Positions 1-6,661 of a stretch of 7,438 bases of DNA are shown piece after piece (positions within the stretch are counted from its first letter, which is position 1; every line of letters begins with the position of its first letter). This stretch comes from Frondihabitans sp. (lineage in GTDB: Bacteria; Actinomycetota; Actinomycetes; Actinomycetales; Microbacteriaceae). A program made the position numbers and the translations under genes. Location: the NCBI GenBank assembly GCA_025464735.1, contig JAODMX010000344.1:1-7438 (forward strand), written 5' to 3'. The notes below the pieces were generated by a model. The model made no database searches. It was not told the origin of the DNA and saw only the letters and a program-made list of their open reading frames with translations.

Positions 1-2
1 CG

Positions 3-2210
3 GCCGAAGTTGGCCTCCTCACGGGTGACACGAACGTCAACTCGCGTGCGCGCATCGTCGTGATGACCACCGAGGTGCTTCGGAACATGCTCTATGCGGG
101 GTCCGACCTCCTCACCGACCTGCGCTACGTCGTCCTCGACGAGGTGCATTTCCTTGGTGATCGCTTTCGCGGAGCGGTCTGGGAAGAGGTCATCATCCAC
201 CTGCCGCTCGACGTGCGGATGGTGTCCCTCAGCGCCACCGTGTCGAACGCCGAGGAATTCGGCGATTGGCTCCAGGCCGTCCGCGGCGAGACCGACGTCA
301 TCGTGTCTGAGGAGCGCCCGGTGCCCCTGCAGCAGCACGTTCTCGTCGGTTCGAAATACCTCGACCTGTTCGACTCCTCCGGCCAGGCCGCGACGAACCG
401 CGTCAACCCGGAACTCGTCCGGGCCACATCTCTGGGTCGGCGGGGAGGAAGCCGGGGCGGGGGCCGTCCGGGCAGGGGAGACAACGGCTACTCGAGTCGG
501 CGCGGGGGTTCGCGTCCGGCCCCGCATCCGCAGGCGACCCCGGGCCGGATGGACCGCTGGAAGATCGTCGATATGCTCGACGGGCTCAATCTTCTGCCCG
601 CGATCTTCTTCGTCTTCAGCCGTATCGGTTGTGATCAGGCGGTCCGCCAGGTGCTTCGAAGCGGGATCCGCCTGACGACCGCGCACGAGCGCGAGGAAAT
701 CCGCGAGATCGTCGACGAGCACTGTCGCACTCTGCGAGACGAAGATCTGGCCGTTCTGGGCTATTACGAGTGGCTCGAGGGTCTCGAGCGCGGCGTGGCC
801 GCACATCATGCGGGACTCCTGCCCGCGTTCAAAGAAGTCGTCGAGGTGCTGTTCCAGCGCAAGCTCGTGAAGGCGGTCTTTGCGACCGAGACGCTCGCGC
901 TCGGCATCAATATGCCCGCCCGCAGCGTCGTACTCGAGAAACTCGAGAAGTTCAACGGCGAGGCGCGAGTACCGATCACGCCGGGGGAGTACACCCAGCT
1001 CACCGGCCGCGCCGGGCGTCGGGGGATCGATGTCGAGGGCCACTCGGTGATCCAGTGGACGCAGGGGCTCGACCCGCAGGCCGTAGCCGCCCTCGCGTCA
1101 CGCCGCACCTACCCGCTGAACTCCAGTTTCCGGCCCACCTACAACATGGCGGTGAATCTGATCGAGCAGTTCGGCAGGTCACGCACCCGCGAGGTGCTCG
1201 AGACCTCGTTCGCGCAGTTCCAGGCCGACCGTGCCGTCGTCGATCTGGCCCGAAAGGTCCGCACTCAGCAGCAGTCCCTCGACGGGTACGCCCAGTCGAT
1301 GACCTGTCATCTCGGCGACTTCGGCGAATACATCCTCCTCCGTCAAGAGATCACCGACCTCGAGAAGCAGGGCGCTTCGCGATCCGAAGCCCAGAGCCGC
1401 AGCGAGCGCGACCGGCGTCAGGACAAGATCACCGAACTGCGCCGAGCCCTCCGCCAGCATCCCTGCCATGCGTGCACCGAGCGAGAGCAGCACGCGCGCT
1501 GGGCGGAACGCTGGTACAAGCTCAAGAAGCAGACCGATCAGCTTTCCGCTCAGATTCGCAGCCGCACGGGAGCCGTGGCCAAGATCTTCGATCGCGTGAC
1601 GGATGTCCTTCTCGATCTCGGCTACCTCGTGCCGCGCGATGGGTCGAACCCGGATGCCGCCGCCACGTACGACTCGTCGGCGGTCGCACGGCTGACCGAC
1701 GTCACTGTCGCGGCTCCCGGACGAACCCTTCGACGCATCTACGGTGAGCGCGATCTTCTCGTTGCCGAGTGCCTGCGCCGGGGCGTCTGGAACTCCCTTG
1801 ACACCGCGTCGATGGCCGCCATGGCGGCGACCCTCGTCTACGAGCCCCGCCGTGACGAAGGGCTCGTCTCAGAGCGCTACCTACCCCGCGGAGAGTTCCG
1901 AACGGCACTGGACCGCACGCAGACGATCTGGAGCGAACTCGACGACCTCGAGCAGTCCCACCGCCTGCCAGGCACCCTTCAGCCGTCGCCGGGGCTCGCC
2001 CTCGCGATGCACCGGTGGGCGCGAGGAGCCGACCTCGACTCCGTGCTCGACGATGCCGATCTGGCGGCCGGCGACTTCGTCCGATGGTCGAAGCAGACGA
2101 TCGACCTCCTCGACCAGCTCTCGATCGTCGCCGACGCACCCGTCGGTGCGACAGCTCGAAAGGCCCTCGATGCCGTCCGTCGCGGAATCGTCGCCTACAG
2201 CGGTCTCTGA
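3..2210 (+). CDS. helY: Ski2-like DEVH-box RNA helicase (HelY/Mtr4 family), 5'-truncated by window edge
   Basis: ATP-dependent superfamily 2 helicase of the Ski2/Mtr4 type, expected to unwind structured RNA in the cytoplasm during RNA processing or decay. The frame is open from base 3, so the true start and motif I (Walker A) lie upstream; 735 residues are present, against about 900 in mycobacterial HelY. Visible in window numbering: a TTEVLRNML segment (motif Ib region, about 21-30), motif II DEVH (46-49), motif III SAT (77-79), a C-terminal RecA lobe with GVAAHHAGLLP and ATETLALGINMPAR (about 264-307), and motif VI TGRAGRRG (334-341). A long C-terminal part with a CHAC...EQH.RWAER segment (about 488-503) and a DSHCT-like region follows. 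An Arg/Gly-rich linker (145-171) sits between the lobes. The stop is 55 bp before lnt. Family assignment is strong; the symbol is by similarity to mycobacterial HelY and the exact RNA substrate is unknown. Confidence 0.93.
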   Translation, partial: AEVGLLTGDTNVNSRARIVVMTTEVLRNMLYAGSDLLTDLRYVVLDEVHFLGDRFRGAVWEEVIIHLPLDVRMVSLSATVSNAEEFGDWLQAVRGETDVIVSEERPVPLQQHVLVGSKYLDLFDSSGQAATNRVNPELVRATSLGRRGGSRGGGRPGRGDNGYSSRRGGSRPAPHPQATPGRMDRWKIVDMLDGLNLLPAIFFVFSRIGCDQAVRQVLRSGIRLTTAHEREEIREIVDEHCRTLRDEDLAVLGYYEWLEGLERGVAAHHAGLLPAFKEVVEVLFQRKLVKAVFATETLALGINMPARSVVLEKLEKFNGEARVPITPGEYTQLTGRAGRRGIDVEGHSVIQWTQGLDPQAVAALASRRTYPLNSSFRPTYNMAVNLIEQFGRSRTREVLETSFAQFQADRAVVDLARKVRTQQQSLDGYAQSMTCHLGDFGEYILLRQEITDLEKQGASRSEAQSRSERDRRQDKITELRRALRQHPCHACTEREQHARWAERWYKLKKQTDQLSAQIRSRTGAVAKIFDRVTDVLLDLGYLVPRDGSNPDAAATYDSSAVARLTDVTVAAPGRTLRRIYGERDLLVAECLRRGVWNSLDTASMAAMAATLVYEPRRDEGLVSERYLPRGEFRTALDRTQTIWSELDDLEQSHRLPGTLQPSPGLALAMHRWARGADLDSVLDDADLAAGDFVRWSKQTIDLLDQLSIVADAPVGATARKALDAVRRGIVAYSGL

Positions 2211-2253
2211 GGCGCCGCGCTCCGGATCCGGGTCGCGCCAAGGGTGGTCCACC

Positions 2254-2259
2254 TACAAT
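2254..2259 (+). promoter_or_regulatory. -10 box of a probable leaderless lnt promoter
   Basis: TACAAT ends 6 bases before the GTG start codon of lnt. A transcript from this box would begin at or within a base or two of the GTG, so lnt would be translated as a leaderless mRNA, which is common in actinobacteria. There is no Shine-Dalgarno motif at a usable distance upstream of the GTG. No convincing -35 box is visible 16-19 bases upstream. Confidence 0.6.
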
Positions 2260-2265
2260 TCACGG

Positions 2266-3873
2266 GTGCCCCGCTTCCCCCAGCCACTGCCGTCCACAGC
2301 ACCGAATCGGCTGGCCGACTTCCGGCTGCCCCTCTGGGGTTCACTGATCGTCATGATCGGAGCGGGCGCGCTACTTGCGTTCAGCTTCCCGGGCGACGAC
2401 ATCTGGGGACTATCCTTCCCCGGAATCGGCCTCGCCCTCGTCGCTCTGATGGGGCGGAGCGCCTGGGGCGCCTTCCTGGTCGGTCTGATCGGCGGTCTGA
2501 CCTTCTACCTCGTGCTCGTCGAGTGGGTCAGCCGCTACCTCGGCGCCGTTCCGTGGTTCGCGCTAGCGGGGCTCGAGGCGGTCTACTTCGCGCTCGGGGC
2601 CGTCGCGGTGACGCTCGCCTACCGATGGCTTCCCCGAGTGTGGCCCGGTGCCGTGGGGAGGCTGGTACTCCTCCCGACCGTCATCGGCGCACTCTGGGTC
2701 GCCCGCGAATACGCAGCGGGCCACTGGCCGTACGGTGGCTTCTCCTGGGGGCGTGTCGCCGAGAGCCAGTCTCAGAGCCCCCTCGCACCCCTCGTCGCCT
2801 GGTTCGGCATCTCCGGGCTCAGCTTCCTGATGGTCGCCGTCGTCGCGTTAGTGATCGAGCTGGGGCGGTTCCATCCGATGCTCCGGTCGACACGCTTCTT
2901 CATCGGAGCGATCACGATCGTGGCGACCCTTGCCATCCCGGCGTGGCCCTCGCATCCTGATGGCACCTCCACCATCGCGGCGGCGCAGGGCGACAGCAAG
3001 GCGGGGTTCTTCGACAAGCGGACCTATGGCGATCTCACGAACGACCAGGTCATGGCGACCTACAACGGAGTACCCACCACCAAGAAGATCGACATGCTCG
3101 TGTGGCCCGAGGGCGCAAGCGACCGGGATCCAACCCGGGACCCGTTCGGGCGCTACATCTTCGACACCCTGTCGACCGCCTACGATGCTCCGCTCGTCTC
3201 CGGCGTGATCACGCAAAAGGACGGCAAAGACTACAACTCGTCGATCGTCTGGCAACACGGCAAAGTCGAGGCCCAGTACGACAAGAAGCACCTCGTTCCG
3301 TTCGGCGAATACGTGCCCAATCGCGACATCTACGACAAGATCGCGCCGTCGCTCGTCGGGCTGCTGACGCAGGACGAAACACCGGGCACCCGGTCGAACG
3401 TGGTGCCTGTGGGGAAAGTGCTCGCGGGCATCTCGATCTGCTTCGACATCGTCGACGACTCTCTGACGAGAGAAATGGTGCAGGGCGGCGCAAAGGTGAT
3501 CCTCGCGCAGACCAACAACGCCGACTTCGCCGGAACGGACGAGAACACCCAGCAGCTCGCGATTGCCCGGCTCCGGGCCATCGAGACGTCCAGGCCCCTC
3601 GTGAACATCTCGACGGTGGGGGCGAGCGCGGTGATCTCGGCGCAGGGCAGAACCCTCGAGTCGCTGCAGCCCTACACGCAGTCGGCGATGGTGACGACGG
3701 TCACCCTGGGGAGCGGCCTCACCCCAGCCATCGCCACAGGCGCGGCGCTTGAAGGCTTCCTGGCCCTCTTCGGCATTGCCGCCGTCATCCTGGCCCGGAT
3801 CCTGCTTCGTGGCACACCGTACGACGCTGTCGCGAAGGCAAAGAAAAAGCGCCGGAGTTCGTCCGACGCCTAA
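2266..3873 (+). CDS. lnt: Apolipoprotein N-acyltransferase (Lnt)
   Basis: Membrane enzyme that transfers an acyl chain from phospholipid to the free N-terminal amine of diacylated lipoproteins, the last step of lipoprotein maturation after Lgt and LspA. The 535-residue protein has hydrophobic segments at about 24-40, 52-82, 96-120, 133-148, 174-199 and 209-225, then an extracytoplasmic nitrilase (carbon-nitrogen hydrolase) domain (about 236-480), a last membrane helix (about 490-514) and a basic tail. The catalytic triad is visible: E282 in WPEG, K340 in YDKKHLVPFGEY and C392 in ISICFDI; E348 of PFGE is also present. Where E. coli has CYE, this protein has CFD. GTG at 2266 was chosen because the TACAAT box lies just upstream and the protein then begins shortly before the first membrane helix. 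The same frame is open further back into the helicase gene, but that part is not lnt-like. It has no fused Ppm mannosyltransferase domain. Confidence 0.94.
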   Translation: MPRFPQPLPSTAPNRLADFRLPLWGSLIVMIGAGALLAFSFPGDDIWGLSFPGIGLALVALMGRSAWGAFLVGLIGGLTFYLVLVEWVSRYLGAVPWFALAGLEAVYFALGAVAVTLAYRWLPRVWPGAVGRLVLLPTVIGALWVAREYAAGHWPYGGFSWGRVAESQSQSPLAPLVAWFGISGLSFLMVAVVALVIELGRFHPMLRSTRFFIGAITIVATLAIPAWPSHPDGTSTIAAAQGDSKAGFFDKRTYGDLTNDQVMATYNGVPTTKKIDMLVWPEGASDRDPTRDPFGRYIFDTLSTAYDAPLVSGVITQKDGKDYNSSIVWQHGKVEAQYDKKHLVPFGEYVPNRDIYDKIAPSLVGLLTQDETPGTRSNVVPVGKVLAGISICFDIVDDSLTREMVQGGAKVILAQTNNADFAGTDENTQQLAIARLRAIETSRPLVNISTVGASAVISAQGRTLESLQPYTQSAMVTTVTLGSGLTPAIATGAALEGFLALFGIAAVILARILLRGTPYDAVAKAKKKRRSSSDA

Positions 3874-3878
3874 GAGGG

Positions 3879-3897
3879 GCGCCGCCCAGAGCGGCGC
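3879..3897. terminator. GC-rich hairpin between convergent lnt and rbpA, probable bidirectional terminator
   Basis: A perfect 7-bp inverted repeat, GCGCCGC and GCGGCGC, with a 5-base loop (CCAGA) begins 6 bases after the lnt stop codon and ends 19 bases from the rbpA stop on the other strand. Position and symmetry suit termination of both transcripts. No long T-tract follows on either side, so it may be a weak intrinsic terminator or simply a 3'-end stabilising stem. Confidence 0.6.
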
Positions 3898-3916
3898 ACC
3901 CGTTGTGATCGAGCCT

Positions 3917-4282
3917 TCAGGCGCCGATCTTCTGCTGGCCCTTGCGTGCCCTCAGGAAATCGAGACGCTCCTGAAGGAGCTCCTCGAGTTCAGGCCGCGT
4001 CCGGCGCTCCAGAAGCATGTCCCAGTGGGTCCGCGGTGTCTTGACGTCTCCGCGGTCGATCTCGACCGGTTTGCCGTCGGCGGAGAGCAGGAGGCCCTCC
4101 TGTCCGCTCTTCGGGGACTGCCAGGCTTCGGGAATCTCCGCCTCGGCCGCGAAAACGACCTCGAACGTCGCCCCATCGGTCGTCTGGTAGACGGCCTTCT
4201 TCCGGGGTGAGAACTCGACGCCCTCCTCGCTCTGGAGGCTCTGGCTTCCGAGCCTCATTCCGCGCAAGCTACGATCTGCCAT
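3917..4282 (-). CDS. rbpA: RNA polymerase-binding protein RbpA
   Basis: Actinobacterial transcription factor that binds RNA polymerase and the principal sigma factor and stabilises the open complex. The 121-residue protein opens with MADRSLRGMRLGSQSL, matching the conserved RbpA N-terminal tail. A core beta domain follows (about 25-70; PRKKAVYQTTDGATFEVVFA and AEIPEAW), then a linker (71-84) and the sigma-interaction domain with the hallmark RTHWDMLLERR (84-94) and ELEELLQERLDFLRAR (98-113). R84 probably corresponds to the mycobacterial arginine that contacts promoter DNA. There are no cysteines, so the zinc site described for some Streptomyces RbpA proteins cannot form. The start is fixed by AGGAG at 4295-4291, 8 bases before the ATG. 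It is transcribed toward lnt and appears to have its own SigH/SigR-like promoter. Confidence 0.97.
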   Translation of the reverse strand: MADRSLRGMRLGSQSLQSEEGVEFSPRKKAVYQTTDGATFEVVFAAEAEIPEAWQSPKSGQEGLLLSADGKPVEIDRGDVKTPRTHWDMLLERRTRPELEELLQERLDFLRARKGQQKIGA

Positions 4283-4318
4283 TGTGTGGTCTCCTCTCGC
4301 GTTGCAATCTCCCTGTAT

Positions 4319-4345
4319 AACGGCATACCACGCGAGATTGTTTCC
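4319..4345 (-). promoter_or_regulatory. SigH/SigR-type promoter of rbpA
   Basis: On the minus strand GGAAAC (4345-4340) and CGTT (4322-4319) are separated by 17 bases, close to the GGAAN / GTT pattern recognised by the thiol-oxidative stress sigma factors SigR (Streptomyces) and SigH (mycobacteria). Transcription would begin about 30 bases before the rbpA start codon, leaving room for the AGGAG ribosome binding site at 4295-4291. rbpA is a known SigR target in Streptomyces coelicolor, which supports the reading. The overlapping TATACA (4319-4314) could instead serve a housekeeping sigma factor, but its -35 position is poor. Confidence 0.55.
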
Positions 4346-4368
4346 GGCGGGGACATTTCACAGACCGC

Positions 4369-5142
4369 TCACAGTGGATCGGAAGCGCGCGACTCGAGCA
4401 CGGTGACGGCGAGGTCGGCGCGATCGGTGATGATTCCGTCGACACCGAGGTCGAGCAGATGAGTCATCTGCACGGGGTCATTGATGGTCCAGACGTGCAC
4501 TTCGACTCCGTGGCGGTGAGCGAGGCGGATCAGGCCGGGGGTCACGATCGGAATACCGCGAACGCGAACAGGCACCTGGAGGGCGTCAATCCCGGCGAGA
4601 CTGCGACTTCTGAGCCGACCCGCGCCAGCAGCTGGAAGGTGAGAGGCGAGTGCTGCTGCAATCACACCTCGGGAGGACGCCGAGGTCGCCACTCCGGGAA
4701 GGGCAGCGACCGCCGCCCGACGTCGCCTGTCGTCGAACGACGTGACCAGGACACGCCCCACGGCGTGGGCTCTCGAGATCGCCGCCACGGCCGGCGCGAG
4801 GGCCCCGTCGACCTTGATGTCGATGTTGAAAAAGGCATCCGGGAAGGCGTCGAGCGCGTCGGCCAGTGTCGCTATCGTCTCGTCTGCCCCGAGGCGCACG
4901 TGCTTCAGGTCGAAGCGCGTGAGGTCACGGATAGGCGTTGCGACGCCGGTGAGCCGATGGAGATCCGGGTCGTGACTGAGCACTGCAATGTTGTCGCTGG
5001 TCGCGTGAACATCGGTCTCGAGGTGGGTTACTCCGATCACCATCGCTTGGGCGAAGGCGAGAAGAGAATTCTCCGGGGCCTCGAGTGCGAGGCCCCTGTG
5101 GGCGAGAACCCGGGGCCGAGCGGGAGCGAACCAACGCTTCAC
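4369..5142 (-). CDS. Glycerophosphodiester phosphodiesterase (GDPD/UgpQ type)
   Basis: Hydrolyses glycerophosphodiesters, from deacylated phospholipids or similar compounds, to sn-glycerol 3-phosphate and an alcohol in a metal-dependent TIM-barrel active site. The 257-residue protein shows the family motifs in order: AHRG (H15, R16), PENS (E24, N25), ETDVH (E42, D44, H46), SHD (H57), NIDIK (D108, K110), VWTIND (W218) and LGVDGIITDR (233-241). There is no signal peptide or membrane segment, so a cytoplasmic, UgpQ-like enzyme is likely rather than a secreted GlpQ. The GTG start has GGGAG 10 bases upstream and gives a compact N terminus before the HRG motif. It begins 24 bp after the SPFH gene stop, so it is probably the last gene of the nfeD operon. 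No terminator is apparent after it, so read-through into rbpA is possible. The in vivo substrate cannot be told from sequence. Confidence 0.93.
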   Translation of the reverse strand: MKRWFAPARPRVLAHRGLALEAPENSLLAFAQAMVIGVTHLETDVHATSDNIAVLSHDPDLHRLTGVATPIRDLTRFDLKHVRLGADETIATLADALDAFPDAFFNIDIKVDGALAPAVAAISRAHAVGRVLVTSFDDRRRRAAVAALPGVATSASSRGVIAAALASHLPAAGAGRLRSRSLAGIDALQVPVRVRGIPIVTPGLIRLAHRHGVEVHVWTINDPVQMTHLLDLGVDGIITDRADLAVTVLESRASDPL

Positions 5143-5166
5143 GAGGGTTGGACTCCCGAACGCTGA

Positions 5167-6132
5167 CTACGAGGCTGTCGGTGCAGGGGAGGAAGGGGAG
5201 GACTCTGGACCTGCGGTGTCGCCCTTGGTCGCCTCGCGCGCGCCGAGGAATCCGGCACCCACGCCTTTCAGAGCCTCGGTGAACTCCGACGGGATCATCC
5301 AGACCTTGCTGGCTGCGCCGTCGGCGATCTTCGGCAAGGTCTGGAGGTACTGGTAGGCAAGGAGTTTCGGGTCGGCGTCGCCGTCGTGGATCGCCTTGAA
5401 GACAGTCTGAATGGCCTCGGCCTCACCCTGTGCCCGGAGCACCTGCGCCTTCGCTCCACCCTCGGCCTCGAGGATACTGGCCTGCCGGGAACCTTCGGCC
5501 TGCAGAATGGCAGCCTGCTTCGTTCCCTCGGCTCGGAGGATCTGAGCACGGCGATCACGCTCGGCGCGCATCTGCTGCTCCATGGAGTCTTGGATCGACA
5601 GCGGCGGCTCGATGGCCTTGAGCTCGACGCGGCCGACCCGGATGCCCCACTTGCCCGTCGCCTCGTCGAGGACGATTCGAAGCTGGCCATTGATGTTGTC
5701 CCGGCTGGTCAGAGCCTCTTCGAGGTTCAGGCCACCCACGACGTTACGAAGAGTCGTCGTCGTGAGCTGCTCAACAGCACCCAGGTAATTCGCGATCTCG
5801 TAGGTAGCCGCGCGAGCATCGGTGACCTGGAAGTAGACGACCGTGTCGATGGAGACCACGAGGTTGTCTTCAGTGATCACGGGCTGCGGCGGGAACGACA
5901 CGACCTGCTCGCGCATGTCGAGCAGCGGGCGAACCCGGTCGATGAACGGAACCAGGATGTTGAGCCCGGGGGAGAGGGTCTTGTGGTACTTCCCCAGGCG
6001 CTCGACAACACCTGCCGTTGCCTGAGGAATGATTCGGATCGCCCGGAACAGGATCACGAGCACGAAGATAATGACGATGATCAAGAAGATGGCCAGCACG
6101 ACGCCTCCGATAGAGGCTCCTGAGACGGTCAT
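5167..6132 (-). CDS. SPFH/Band 7 membrane protein, stomatin/QmcA-like
   Basis: Membrane-anchored SPFH (stomatin/prohibitin/flotillin/HflK-C) protein that probably oligomerises into a cage or scaffold organising membrane microdomains or guarding membrane proteins. The 321 residues comprise an N-terminal hydrophobic helix (about 8-29), then IRIIPQATAGVVERLGKYHKTLSPGLNILVP-type stomatin sequence leading into the Band 7 domain (about 32-190, including VDTVVYFQV-like strands and LRNVVGGLNLEEAL). A coiled-coil stretch (about 184-245) carries four tandem 11-residue repeats, followed by a stomatin C-terminal-like segment (LLAYQYLQTLPKIADG, 257-272) and a Ser/Pro/Ala-rich low-complexity tail. The start ATG overlaps the nfeD stop in ATGA, with AAAGGA about 7 bases upstream, so translation is probably coupled. 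Pairing with NfeD is the usual arrangement for this family. The gene could be named qmcA by similarity; the exact client is unknown. Confidence 0.93.
   Translation of the reverse strand: MTVSGASIGGVVLAIFLIIVIIFVLVILFRAIRIIPQATAGVVERLGKYHKTLSPGLNILVPFIDRVRPLLDMREQVVSFPPQPVITEDNLVVSIDTVVYFQVTDARAATYEIANYLGAVEQLTTTTLRNVVGGLNLEEALTSRDNINGQLRIVLDEATGKWGIRVGRVELKAIEPPLSIQDSMEQQMRAERDRRAQILRAEGTKQAAILQAEGSRQASILEAEGGAKAQVLRAQGEAEAIQTVFKAIHDGDADPKLLAYQYLQTLPKIADGAASKVWMIPSEFTEALKGVGAGFLGAREATKGDTAGPESSPSSPAPTAS
5410..5541 (-). repeat. Four tandem 33-bp units encoding an 11-residue coiled-coil repeat
   Basis: Residues 198-241 of the SPFH protein read as four consecutive 11-residue units: ILRAEGTKQAA, ILQAEGSRQAS, ILEAEGGAKAQ and VLRAQGEAEAI. 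The shared pattern is (I/V)L.A(E/Q)G...A. An 11-residue period suits a right-handed coiled coil. DNA copies have diverged, so the periodicity is held at protein level. Such AEG repeats are common in stomatin-like proteins. Confidence 0.8.
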
Positions 6133-6617
6133 GATTTTGTCCTTTCGGCGGGGACGACGATGGCCGTCGACCCCTCGATGGCGGTGACGACGACGGTCGC
6201 CCCCGTGTCGAGCGGGTTCGTTCCGGTGGGCGCGAGAAGTCGCGCAGTCCAGGTCTCACCGTTCGCCAGCTTCACCTGGCCGATGCTCTGCTTTCCGAGC
6301 TCGTCGGCGATGGGCACGACAACCTCACCGCGGAGGCCGAGGAGGGCCTCGACGCCGCTGAGGGTCGGGTCGCCACCGCGCTTGAGTGCACGGAGAAGAG
6401 GTGGTCGTACTGTGAAGAGGAGAAGAACCGCGACGAGCGCGGCCACGATGACCTGCAACCAGAAGGGGCCACCCGAAAGCCCGGTGACGAGACCGCCCAC
6501 GCCGCCGATGGCGAGCATGAGAAAGGTGAACTCGACAGTCGCGACTTCGATGATCACGAAGATCAGGATCACGGCGAGCCAGATGATCCAGGAGAACGTC
6601 GTCAGCAATTCGAACAT
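6129..6617 (-). CDS. NfeD-family membrane protein
   Basis: Short NfeD-type protein, the usual gene partner of SPFH/stomatin proteins, thought to act with them in membrane domains. From the chosen ATG it has 162 residues: three hydrophobic segments (about 8-26, 29-47 and 51-70), a basic RPPLLRALKR turn (71-80), then a beta-rich OB-fold-like domain (about 93-156; GLRGEVVVPI, GQVKLANGETWTAR, GATVVVTAIEGSTAIVV). There is no N-terminal ClpP-like protease domain, as in the short class. The start is ATG 6617 because a strong GGAGGT (6629-6624) sits 6 bases upstream. An in-frame ATG at 6662 would place that Shine-Dalgarno inside the coding region and add a polar Asn-rich leader unlike the family. The stop overlaps the SPFH start by 4 bp. 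It is divergent from the SDR gene. Confidence 0.92.
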   Translation of the reverse strand: MFELLTTFSWIIWLAVILIFVIIEVATVEFTFLMLAIGGVGGLVTGLSGGPFWLQVIVAALVAVLLLFTVRPPLLRALKRGGDPTLSGVEALLGLRGEVVVPIADELGKQSIGQVKLANGETWTARLLAPTGTNPLDTGATVVVTAIEGSTAIVVPAERTKS

Positions 6618-6632
6618 CAGACGACCTCCGTT

Positions 6633-6656
6633 GGTGTTATTTCTTCCGGTGTTATT
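6633..6656. repeat. 9-bp tandem direct repeat in the nfeD leader
   Basis: GGTGTTATT occurs at 6633-6641 and 6648-6656, separated by TCTTCC (period 15). On the minus strand it reads AATAACACC twice, ending just before the nfeD ribosome binding site. The position fits an operator for a repressor or an mRNA leader element. The function is inferred from position only. Confidence 0.5.
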
Positions 6657-6661
6657 CCACA

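Noticed and set aside
770..1747. Long plus-strand open frame of 325 codons inside the helicase gene.
   Set aside because: It overlaps the conserved helicase motifs in a different frame and its translation is Arg/Pro-rich with no recognisable domain.
2222..2231. 10-bp perfect palindrome CCGGATCCGG between the helicase and lnt genes.
   Set aside because: It has no loop, so it is not a hairpin terminator. A single short palindrome in GC-rich DNA is weak evidence for an operator.
1744..2265. The lnt reading frame stays open about 520 bases upstream of the chosen start, suggesting a longer or fused protein.
   Set aside because: This stretch lies inside the well-supported helicase gene in another frame, encodes Arg/Ser/Pro-rich sequence typical of a GC-rich shadow frame, and the TACAAT box points to the GTG at 2266.
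5386..6123. Plus-strand open frame of 245 codons opposite the SPFH gene, and a similar one at 4459-5166 opposite the GDPD gene.
   Set aside because: Antisense frames to genes with clear family motifs are often open in high-GC DNA. No domain and no convincing ribosome binding site support them.
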